Positions 34,115 to 44,534 of a stretch of 64,000 nt of DNA are shown here, one piece after another. The notes under the pieces were generated by a model. That model searched no databases. It worked only from the letters and a program-made list of their open reading frames with translations, and had not been told where the DNA came from. The DNA comes from Paratinospora sagittata. Its lineage: Eukaryota > Streptophyta > Magnoliopsida > Ranunculales > Menispermaceae. The DNA lies in NCBI GenBank assembly GCA_035771175.1, contig CM069606.1, positions 28,477,816 through 28,541,815 of the forward strand, written 5' to 3'. The stretch's first letter is position 1; each line of letters begins with the position of its first letter. A program made the translations under genes and the position numbers.

Positions 34115-34615
34115 ATGTCTGAAAATAATATCAATGGATATAGTGATGCACACACGCAATGGCCTCCTTGGCAACCTGTGGCGACTCCTCCAGGATCTGA
34201 GTCCAGTCACAACTACTTTGCATCGCCACACAGACATCGATCCTTATCCCAGAGCGCGCATGGCTTTTTCGTAACAATTTTGCCCAAAATAATCCTGTGC
34301 CCTCATCTTGGCAAGATCTTCTACCAAAATTGTCAGGTGTCCGTATTCGAGCAACAACACGAAAAAGCATTCCACCGCTCAACCTACCTCCCCTCAAACG
34401 ATGTAACCAACGCCCTACACCACCATTTATTAAGCAAAGGTTGGAATCTTCTGAGGACGAATCCGACTCATTTTGCTCTCCATGGTTTCATGATGTTGAG
34501 GATTCCAAGGGCCACAGTGCCATTCTGGGGACCACACAAGCATTACCCTGAACTAACAAATGATGACGACGGCAGTGAATCTCACGCAAATAACTATCAT
34601 GACTACTTGGACTGA
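34115..34615 (+). pseudogene. G4 3' accessory ORF, frameshifted
   Basis: The ATG at 34115 (MSENNI) is preceded in frame by another at 34109. It matches the G3 and G5 versions, but the frame changes near 34240-34300, after which the SSWQDLLPKL, basic patch and acidic ESSEDESDS segments lie in another frame. Unknown function. Confidence 0.68.
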
Positions 34616-34632
34616 TTTCGAGGGCGAAATCC

Positions 34633-34648
34633 TTTTAAGGGGGTAGAG
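34633..34648 (+). promoter_or_regulatory. G4 polypurine tract
   Basis: TTTTAAGGGGGTAGAG immediately precedes LTR D. Confidence 0.75.
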
Positions 34649-35826
34649 TGTAATACCCTAGGTTTGCACAAAAGAAAAATTGTTCTGGCATGTGCTTGAA
34701 CGTTCAGGCGCATTTTTCCTATTTAAAGAACCATTCCCTCTCCTCATTTCTCACACCAAAATCACTCCTCCTTGTGATTTTCCTTCTCTCTTTCACTCAT
34801 TTTGAGTTTTTGTCTTCTCTTTAGAGACTCTCGATGCGGTGCAAAGCGATTCTGCCCAGGGGAATGAGCCAGTTTTCAAAGGAGTTTTTATCTGAAGGTG
34901 GGGAACGAAACATAGGTTTGCGTGTCTTATAACTTTTATTAAAGTTTACATTCATTTATCATTATGTATACTATTTATTTACACTGCATTATTGCGTATA
35001 ATGTCTCACATCTCAACTGGAGACTGATCTGGTTGGTCTTATTTAAAAGCTATCAGCATATACAAGTAATACTAAATGTCCTAACCTTGCACGTCGTGAT
35101 ACCGACCCTGATAAGGATCACCAGACGTTGCCAAATCCTGTCTAAATATAAAGTAAAGACCGGACCAGTTCATGCATTAGCATCATACATAGCTCCACCT
35201 AGGGACGTATGTGGTTTGTGATTCATAGAATAGTGCAATGCTCGCTATTCATTATATTTCTCTGGAGAAGCACGTACAATGAGAACCTGGCTACTCTTGG
35301 GGTGGGACATTTGTACGTGAATCCAGAGCGACGTTCCTGAGGAGGGAAGTACAATGAGAACCCGGCTACTCCTGAGGAGGGACATCTGTATGTGAACTCA
35401 GGCGATGTACAGTCATCAAACCAATACGAGACAGTGTCATGCAAACATACATATTGGATTGATTATGATTCTTTGATGTGTATTTAAGATATTTGATTAT
35501 GAAGTTTATTTTATTAACTATTGTATTCACAAACTATTTTACCCACTGAGCGTGTAGCTCACCCCTTTGTTATCCAATTTTTTACAGGAGATTAGGGTGG
35601 ACTGGGTGCAGGTTTTTGGTCCCACCTTTTGTACCCTTTGTATTATTCATTGGGGATTTTTGGTAGAATGTTCCCTTAACTATTTCACGTACAAATATAT
35701 TCTGAAATTAATGAAATCAGACTTGTACTTAATTGTGTTTCCGCGCACTCAGCTATCGTTATAATGCATTCGCGCCCCGTCCGTGAGTGTCCTGCTGGTT
35801 TAGGCACGTCCGAGCGGGGTGTGACA
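34649..35826 (+). repeat. LTR D (3' LTR of G4)
   Basis: Starts TGTAATACCCTAGG, ends GGTGTGACA, 1178 bp. It lacks about 200 bases present in LTR C (gap near 35004). The core promoter is TATTTAAA (34720-34727), as in LTR A and unlike B, C and E. It ends directly against satellite sequence, with no PBS. Confidence 0.9.
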
Positions 35827-37632
35827 ATACATATGTTCGAGTAGTTGATATCTCAACACATATTTGATATATCAATGCTCTATCACGTTGATAGTATATC
35901 AAACATATCAACGAATATCAACATGGACCATTTAATTACGGTCTATCTAAATATCTCTTAAACATGTATAAACGAGAACTTTTTATTGTTTTAGAATCAA
36001 TAATGAAAGTAAGTAGGTAATTTACACGTTACCTCAATGATATGTCATGCACCTAATTTATGAGATCGACTAAGCAAATGTATTATATTATGGTTTATTT
36101 TGCTCTGTTTCAATAATATATATATATTTGTTCGTGTAGTTGATATCTCAACAAATATTTCATATATCATTCTTCTATCACGTTGATAGTATATCAAAAA
36201 TATCAACATGTATCCTTTACTTATGGTTTATCTAAATATTTCATAAACATGTTTGAGGTTTATTTTGCTCTCTTTCAACAGTATATCCATCTGTTCAAGC
36301 AGTTGATATCTCAACATGTATTTGATATATCAATCTTCTATCACGTTAATTGTTTATCAAAAAAATCAACATGTACCCTTTAATTATTGTTTATCTAATA
36401 ATTTCTTAAACATGTTTAACCAAGAACTTTTTATTGGTTTAGAATCAATAAGTAAGATAAGTAGTTAAATTAGATGTTACCTCAATGATATGTCAAGCAT
36501 CTAATCTATGAGATCGACTGAGCAAATGTATTATATTATGGTTTTATTTTGCTCTCTTTCAACAATATATGCATCTATCCGAGCAGTTGATTTCTCAACA
36601 TATATTTGATATATCAATCTTCTATCACGTTAATTGTTTATCAAAAATATCAACATATACCCTTTAATTATGGTTTATCTAAATATTTCTTAAACATGTT
36701 TGAACAAGAACTTTTTATTGGTTTAAAATCAATAATTAAGATAAGTAGTTAAATTAGATGTTACCTCAATGATATGTCGTGCATCTAATCTATGAGATCG
36801 ACTTAGCAAATGTATTATATTATGATTTATTTTGCCATTTTTCAACATTATATGCATCTGTTCAAGCAGTTGATATCTCAACATATATTTGATATATCAA
36901 TCTTCTATCACGTTAATTGTTTATCAAAAATATCAACATGTACCCTTTAATTATGGTTTATCTAAATATTTCTTAAACATGTTTGAACAAGAACTTTTTA
37001 TTGGTCTAAAATCAATAATTAAGATAAGTAGTTAAATTAGATGTTACCTCAATGATATGTCTTGCATCTAATCTATGAGATCGACTAAACAAATGTATTA
37101 TATTATGATTTATTTTGCTTTCTTTCAATAGTATATGCATCTGTTCAAGCGGTTGATATCTCAACATATATTTAATTGTTTATAATAAATATCAACATGT
37201 ACCCTTTAGTTATGGTTTATCTAAATATTTCTTAAACATGTTTAAACAAGAACTTTTTATTGGTTTAGAAATAATAATTAAAATAAGTGGTTAAATTACA
37301 TGTTACCTCAATGATATGTCATGCATCTAATCTATGAGATCGACTGAGCAAATGTATTATATTATGGTTTTATTTTGCTCTCTTTCAACAATATATGCAT
37401 CTATTCGAGCAGTTAATTTCTCAACATATATTTGATATATCAATCTTCTATCACGTTAATTGTATATCAAAAATATCAACTTGTACCCTTTAATTATGGT
37501 TTATCTAAATATTTCTTAAACATGTTTGAGCAAGAACTTTTTATTGGTTTACAATCAATAATTAAAATAAGTAGTTAAATTACATGTTACCTCAATGATA
37601 TGTCATGCATCTAATTTATGAGATCAATTGAG
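35827..37632. repeat. Tandem satellite, period about 281 bp, about 6-7 units
   Basis: Repeat landmarks TTCTATCACGTT occur near 36173, 36338, 36619, 36901 and 37447, full units being about 281 bases apart. One unit lacks the landmark (near 37165), and the second is short. Each unit also carries GTACCCTTTAATTATGG, AAACATGTTTGAACAAGAAC, AAAATCAATAATTAAGATAAG and GATATGTCATGCATCTAATC. It is strongly AT-rich with no coding potential. It sits exactly between the outer ends of LTR D and the inverted LTR E. Confidence 0.92.
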
Positions 37633-39025
37633 TGTCACACCCCGCCCGGACGCACCTAAACCGGCGGTACACTCGAGGACGGAGCGCGCATTTGGTATTA
37701 TAGCAATGGTAATAACAGAGTACGCAATGGAAATATAAAACAGTACAAGTCTGATTTCATTTAATTCAGAATACATTTGTACATGAAATGGTTAAGGGAA
37801 CACTCTCCCAAAAATCCCCAATGTTTAATACAAAGGGTACAAAATGTGGGCCCCATAACTTGCACCCAGTCCACCCTAATTTCCTGTGAAAAATTGGATA
37901 ATAATGGAGTGAGCTTAACGCGCTCAGTGGGTAAAATAGTTCGTGAGTATAATAATTAATAAAGCAAACTTCATAATTAAATATTTTAAATACACATCAA
38001 AGCATCATAATCAATCAATATGTATGTATGCATGACACCATCTCGTAATGGTTTGATGATTGTACATCGCCTGAGTTCACGTAAAGATGTCCTTCCCCAG
38101 GTGTAGCCAGGTTCTCATTGTACGTCCCTCCTCAGGAACGATGCTCTGGATTCACGTACAGATGTCCCTCCCCAAGCGTAGCCGGGTTCTTATTGTACGT
38201 CCCTCTCCAGAGAAATATAATGAATAGCGAGCAATGCTCCTAACTATTCTATGAATCATAAACCACATACGTCCCTAGGTGGTGATATGTATGATGCCAA
38301 TGCATGAACTGGTCTAGTCTACTGGTCTGCTTTTTACTTAACATTTAGACTAACTTTGGCAACGTTTGGTGATTCTTATCAGAGTCGGTATCACAACGTG
38401 CAAGGTTAGGACATTCAGTATTACTTGTATAAGCTGATAGCTTTCAATAAGACCAACCAGATCAGTCTCCAGTTGAGAGGTGAGACACGAGGTCTGCTTA
38501 AATACCAATAGCCTTGAGCAGCTCGTTGCCTCCCGTTCACTATTTAAAGTTACTGAGGACAAGACCGAGTCTGGTTGAGCCAGATTGACCACAAATCCGG
38601 CATTACAACAACGTAATACATGAATTCCAATTATACAGGCATAAATGCGACAGTATAAACATTATATGAAATAATGTTGTGTAAATGAATGGTAGACATA
38701 ATAATAAATGAATGTAAACTTTAATAAAAGTTATAAAACACGCAAACCTATGTTTCGTTCCCCACCTTCTGATAAAAACTTCTTCTTTCAAATCTGGCGC
38801 TTCCTCCGGACAGAACTTTATCGCACCGCACCGAGAGTATCGAACAGAGAGTCTCAAAAGACTAAAAACTCAGAATGAGTAGAAAGGAGAAGAAAATCGC
38901 AAGATAAGGTAATTTGGTGTGAGGAATGAGAAATAAGGAGGGTTCCTTATATAGAGATTTTTGGCGCCTGAACGTTCGGGCAGGTACCCGAATTTTTTTT
39001 TTTTGTGCAATCCTAGGGTATTACA
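37633..39025 (-). repeat. LTR E (3' LTR of G5)
   Basis: On the plus strand it reads TGTCACACCCCG at 37633 and ends GGGTATTACA at 39025, the inverse of LTRs A-D; 1393 bp. The TATA box is at 38947-38953 (inverse TATATAA). The duplicated 75-bp motif is at about 38060-38210. Confidence 0.92.
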
Positions 39026-39042
39026 CTTTACCCTCCTTAAAA
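39026..39042 (-). promoter_or_regulatory. G5 polypurine tract
   Basis: CTTTACCCTCCTTAAAA on the plus strand is the inverse of the family's AAGGAGGGTAAAG tract beside the LTR start. Confidence 0.75.
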
Positions 39043-39059
39043 GGATTTCACTCTCGAAA

Positions 39060-39557
39060 TCAGTTCAAGTAGTCATGATGGTTATCAGCTTGAGATTCAC
39101 TGTCGGCGTCATCGTTTGCTAGTTCAGGGTAGGTCATGTATGGTCCCTGGATGGCACTGTGGCCAGTGGAATCCTCAACATCATGAAACCATGGAGAGCA
39201 AATGGAGTCAGATTCGTCCTCAGAAGATTCCAATGTTTGCTTAACAGATGGTGGTGTAGGGCGCTGGTTACATCGTTTAAGGAGAGGTAGGTTGAGCAGT
39301 GGAATGCTTTTTCGTGTTGTTGCTCGAATCCTGCCTCATGGCAATTTTGGTAGAAGGTCTTGCCAAGATGAGGGCACGGGATTGTTACGAAACAACCATG
39401 CACGCTCTGGCGATAAGGATCGTTGTCTGTGTGGTGATGGAGTTGGTGATGCAAAGTAGTTGTGACTTGACTCTGATTCTTGAGAAGTAGCCACAAACCG
39501 CCAAGGAGGCAACTGCGTGTGTGCATCACTATATCCATTGATATTATTTTCAGACAT
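39060..39557 (-). pseudogene. G5 3' accessory ORF, one stop
   Basis: The ATG at 39557 reads MSENNINGYSDAHTQ; the frame is open to a TGA near 39336 (after LLPKLP) and then continues in frame through the basic patch and acidic tail to a stop at 39060-39062. Same layout as the G3 copy. The product is unrecognised; three alignable copies support an ancestral protein of about 165-170 residues. Confidence 0.72.
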
Positions 39558-39654
39558 CTGTATAGTTATTCAAGTGAAACAATATATTAAGATAAGTGTA
39601 AACAAAGTTCCATCATTTTATTGATAAGTAAAAATAGTACAATGTATCACATCA

Positions 39655-42600
39655 TCAGGTGGTACTAGAAAACAATTCAGGGTATTTCTATTTAATTGTT
39701 GCTTCTAGTTCCCATCTTGCTTCCTCTACGCCGTGGTGATCCCAGAGCACTTTCACAAGTGGTATGCTACGTCGTCGTAGTTCTTGAGTTTTTCTATCTA
39801 AAATCTGTATCGCTCTCTCCTGATACCTATTTCCTTCCTTAACCCGAACCTCGACTAGAGGGATATATGCAAAAAATGTCATGAACTTTAGGCATGGACG
39901 ACGGAAGGGACAGACGATAAGCAAGTTTGCCAATACATTCAACGATCTGAAATGGACCTATATACTGCGGGGAGAGTTTCCCTTTGATCCCAAAGCTTTT
40001 GACACCTTTTGTGGGCTGAACTTTAGAAAAACAAAGTCCCCCTTATCAAACTCTAGAAGTTGCCTCCGCTTATCAACATAGCTCTTATGTCGACTTTGTG
40101 CAACACGAAGTCGCTCCTTTACTAGTGTGATCTTCTCAAAAGTCTCTTGAACTAGTTTAGGGCCCAACTACGGTCGATCTGCCATATCTAACCAGCATAC
40201 CGAAGATCTGCATGGGTGACCATAGAGAGCCTCGTACGGTGCCATGCCGATACTAGTTTGGTAGTTGTTGTTGTATGCAAACTCGACTAAATGTAAGAAC
40301 TTTGCCCATCCGTCATTAAAGTCCAAAATGCAGCATCATAACATGTCTTCTAAGATTTAGATAAGCCGCTTTGACTGCCCATCAGTCTGAGGGTGAAATG
40401 TTGTGCTCATGGTGATCTTAGAGCCCATTCTACTCTGGAATCTTTGCCAAAACTTTGATGTGAATCAAGGTCTCGATTAGAGACGATCGTAAGTGGTATG
40501 CCATGGAGGCATACGATTTCTCTTTCATATAGTTCGGCAAGTTTGGCGGGGTTATCAATGAACTTTATTGGCAAGAAGTGTGCAGACTTTGTAAGTCTGT
40601 CAATGATAACCTAGATAGCATCTTGCCCTTTATTATTTCGAGGCAAGGCCGTAACAAAATCCATTGCGATGTTCTCCCACTTCCATTCTCCAATAGGTAA
40701 CGGCTGGAGGAGACCAGAGGGAAATCTTCATTCTGCCTTAACTTGTTAGCAAACAAGACATCGAGCAACGAAGTCTGCAATCGCCTTCTTCATCCTAGAA
40801 AACCAGAATTGTCGCTTGACATCCTTGTACATCTTGTCACCCCCAGGATGCATAGCGTACCTAGAACATTTTTTTTATAGAAAATGGCCCCGTCTTCAGC
40901 TACCGACCAGTGAGGAAGGTCCTGTCCGCTGAGTAGAAGTTCTCGTTTATCCATGAACATAGGGTCATTGGCTTGAGCTGCTGAAATCTTTCGAACGAGC
41001 TCAGAGTTGGCTGATAATTGAGAGAGTCGTGATCTTGGTCCCTCTTCAATCAGCTGCAGGTTAAAGTTCTCCATCTCGGTAGCCAACTTCCCCATTTCAA
41101 AGTTAAGAGTGCATGCAACATAATACTTTTGACTCAGGGCATCAGCCACAACATTGGCCTTACCGGGATGGTACTGGAGTTGAAAGTCATAGTCTTTCAA
41201 GAATTCTAACCATCTTCTTTGGCGGAGGTTTACTTCTCCCTGGGTGTAGATGTACTTAAGACTCTTGTGATCCGAGAAGACCTCAAACCGTTCACCGTAT
41301 ACGTAATGTCGCCATAACTTAAGTGCAAAGACGACAGCTGCAAGTTCCAAGTCATGTGTTGGGTAATTACCCTCATGAATCTTCAGTTGTCTGGATGCAT
41401 ATGCAACCACTTGGCCTTCTTGCATTAGTACGACACCTAAGCCTTGGAGAGAGGTGTCGGTGTATAATGAAAATCCAATTGCATTTCTTGGAGTGATAAG
41501 TACAAGTGTTGTCGTGAGGCGCTTCTTCAATTCCTGAAATGATGTTTCACAGGCGGGATTCCAGATGAATCGCACGTCTTTTCCAGTGAGCTTGGTCATA
41601 AGTTCAACAATCTTTGATAAGTCCTTGATAAAGCGTCTGTAATAACCAGCCAAACCAAGGAAACTCAAAATCTGAGTAACAGTGGTAAGCTGCTTCCAGT
41701 TTAAAACTACTTCAACCTCAGAAGGATCTACCTCAATGCCATTGCCTGAAACCACATGGCCTAGGAATTGAACTCTCTTCGCCCAAGATTTGCACTTACT
41801 CAACTTTGCATACAGTTGGTGGCTTCTCAAAGTCTGGAGGAATATCTTCAAATGTATCTTATGGTCTTCCTCGGTTAAGGAATATATCAAGATGTCGTCC
41901 ACAAAAACCACCACAAATTGGTCTAAGTATAACCTGAAGATGCGATTCATCAAATCCATGAATGCCGCAGGTGCATTTGTTGGACCGAACGACATGACCA
42001 AGAACTCGTAGTGACCGCACCGAGTTCTGAACACCGTCTTGGTAATGTCCAACTCTCAGATCCGGAGTTGGTGATAATCGGACCGTAAATCAATCTTAGA
42101 GAAGTATTTGGCATCTCTAAGTTGGTCGAATAAGTCATCGATCCTGGGCAATGGATATTTGTTCTTGATGGTGACGTTATTCAACTTGCGATAGTCGATG
42201 CAAAGTCGTAACGAAGCATTTTTTTTGCAAACAAACAGAACTGGAGCGCCCCAGGGTGATGAACTCTTTCTGATGAAGCCATTACTCTCTAATTCCTTCA
42301 GTTGTTTGCCTAATTCAACCAGCTCGACATTTGACATTCTGTATTGTGGAATTGAGATAGGCCCTGTCCCAGGTATGAGGTTGATTTCAAAATCGAATTC
42401 TCAAACAGGCGGTAGACCAGGAAGGTTATTTAGAAAAACTGTTGGGAATTCCGATATTACCGGGACATCGTGTACTTCGAGAAGGTACAATGCTGGTGAT
42501 TCATTTTCTTCACTAAGGGATAGAGCTCGAAGTGGTGCCTTGAGAAGTGCGACTGTTGATTTGTGTATCCATTTCCTTGTTCCCTGAATCTTGGCAAACT

Positions 42601-44278
42601 CTCCTGTAGGTAAGGTTAACTGAACTTGTTTCTTCATACATTCGATCTTTGCATTCAGTGGTGCTAGCCAATCCATGTCGAGGATGATGTCGAAGTCTTC
42701 AATATCCATCACAAAAAGATCTGCATATATTATCTATTCTGACATTCGAAGCTCACATCGAGAACACTGCAATTTCACGTCAGTACCAAATCCTAACGGT
42801 GATGTGACATGGAGTGTGATGTCAGTGGGTTCAAGATGAAGGCCTAAATGTCTTACCAATGCCGACAATATAAAAGAATGCGTAGCACCTGAATCAAACA
42901 AAACATGCACCATTGTATTGAACAAAGGAAAGGTACCTTCGACTACATTGTTGTCTGGGAGAGGTTGTTGAGCGATGGAAAATGCTCTGCCTTGATTCCG
43001 TTGACCCTGGTTCTGTTGGTTCTGCCTGGGTTGGGCATTAGCAGCAGGTGGTGGTTGTTGGACTGGAACAACAGGAATAGGTTGCAGAAGGTGCGGACAG
43101 ACATATTTTACATGGCCCTTCTGGCCGCAGTTGAAACACGTCGGCTGATACTGCGGATGGTTCTGTTGGACATGCTGATTGTTCTGCTGGCCATGCTGAT
43201 TGTGGTGTCGACCACCACCTCTGCCATTGTCGTTTCTACGGCCACCCCTTCCATGACGAACTCCGCGGCCATGATTACGAAAACCCTGATGGTTAGGGTT
43301 AGAAGGTTCAGCCGCAGGTGTTGTGGCCTCATTATTCGAAACAGGGACTGGGAGGGCTGGGTTTTGATTGTAGTAGAGCTTCTTCTTGTTGTCCTGTTGC
43401 GAGCCCTGTTGGGAAAACGTTGCAGGCCGTTTTCCCTTATTCATTCTCTGCTTCTGCATGATCTTCTCTTGTTCAAAGCTCATGGCCTTGTCAGCAACCT
43501 CCTTGTAAATCTTGATATCCAAGATCGATAAGGCTTGTCGAATATCATGGCGAAGGCCATTATAGAATTTCTCAATCTTATCTTGCTCCGTTGAGATGGT
43601 GGAGAGAGAGTAGACCGATAGTTCTTTGAACTTCCCAGCATAATCCCTAACGGTCATGCTGCCTTGGTATAACTTAGCAAATTCCTGGCGCTTCTGTCTC
43701 TTCACAGCACCAAAAAAATACTTATCAATAAACATTGACTTGAACTATTGCCAAGTCATATCTGCTATGTTGACCCTTGGGTCCTCTTTCACTGTTATCC
43801 ACCATGTGTTTGCCCCACCAACAAGTTGGTAGGTTGCTAGTGGAATTTTTCGAGTCTCATCGACTCCCATTGCATCAAGAGCCTTCTTTGACTCATCCAA
43901 CCACTTTTGCACCTCATCAGCATCAATGGTGCCAGTAAAATCAAGAGGTCATAGCCTTTTGTACTTGGTAATCTAATCGGTTTGAGATTCCGATCCAAAT
44001 CTTACAGGTGCCTGAACAGTGGTAACCTTACTGGTCGCGGTCTCACGAACGACCATTTGAACAGTGGCTTTCATCACCTCAATAAATCTGGCGAAGAAGG
44101 TTTCCATACTCGAAGGCATGGCGAAGAGTGCGGGTGGGGGTGGTATTTCTTACCCAGATGTAGTGGCAGTGTCGGGTGTAACTCGTGCTGTCGTCGGAGG
44201 GGGTGGTTCCTGAATCTCAGGAGGTGCCTCCACTGCTGGACGGACAGTACGTGGTCTTCCTCTCTTCCTGGTTTGCAT
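39655..44278 (-). pseudogene. G5 gag-pol, best-preserved copy but interrupted
   Basis: The ATG at 44278 follows a CAG acceptor-like site. Gag has stops near 43973 and 43746. An open stretch (43735-42734) carries the C-terminal gag, the CCHC knuckle CFNCGQKGHVKYVC and the protease LFDSGATHSF in one frame, showing that gag and pol are one ORF in this family. RT starts near 42450; a CGA>TGA near 42055 splits it. A 420-residue stretch (42052-40790) carries FVDD (residues 50-53), thumb, RNase H and the start of integrase; then about 60 bases are missing near 40865. The integrase core and C-terminus (40780-39655) have TAG near 40170 and other breaks. Chromodomain-like end near 39760-39660. Confidence 0.9.
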
Positions 44279-44534
44279 TTTCTCACTGGCAAGGAGAAAA
44301 TAAAACCAAGATTTTGAAACTGTAGCCAAGTATAATGTTATAGTATGCTCAGCAACAATTTCGAGAGTACTGCAATGTTAAAATCACTTATTTTTCTAAG
44401 TATAGTGTAAGGTTTTTGTTGAGGAATCAAAGAATCTTATATATCTCGTATGTTTGGCCATGGTGTAAAAACAAGGTTAGAATGTTTATATAATAAGTAT
44501 AAAACTTTCCAAGTATTTCAAATGATTTGGTTCT
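44279..44534 (-). other. G5 remnant of the ORF1-gag spacer
   Basis: Collinear with the gag-proximal end of the spacers in G1-G4, including the CAG site beside the gag ATG (44284-44287 inverted). Homology ends within GGTTCTGGTTT at about 44534, where satellite monomers begin. Confidence 0.75.

Larger units (their letters stand above)
7198..35826 (+). mobile_element. Head-to-tail chain of gypsy elements sharing LTRs (A-G2-B-G3-C-G4-D)
   Basis: Four plus-strand LTRs at 7198, 16321, 26886 and 34649 alternate with three internal regions that each start with a PBS and ORF1 and proceed into gag-pol. LTR B directly precedes the G3 PBS, and LTR C directly precedes the G4 PBS, so each inner LTR acts as the 3' LTR of one unit and the 5' LTR of the next. 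Such chains are known products of unequal recombination between LTRs of neighbouring copies. Flanks do not show a matching 5-bp duplication (TTTCA at left, ATACA at right). Confidence 0.85.
37633..44534 (-). mobile_element. G5: minus-strand gypsy copy, 3' LTR to gag, 5' part lost
   Basis: On the minus strand: gag-pol (44278-39655), 3' ORF (39557-39060), polypurine tract and 3' LTR (39025-37633). The 5' LTR, leader and ORF1 are missing because the sequence changes to a 180-bp satellite at 44534, inside the ORF1-gag spacer. It has the longest open stretches of gag and pol in the window. Confidence 0.88.

Noticed and set aside
36183..36383. Open frame in the 281-bp satellite
   Set aside because: Not repeated in the neighbouring units and driven by AT-rich composition.
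35827..37632. Regular repeats considered as a CRISPR array
   Set aside because: Units are about 281 bp head-to-tail with no repeat-spacer pattern, in a plant nuclear context.
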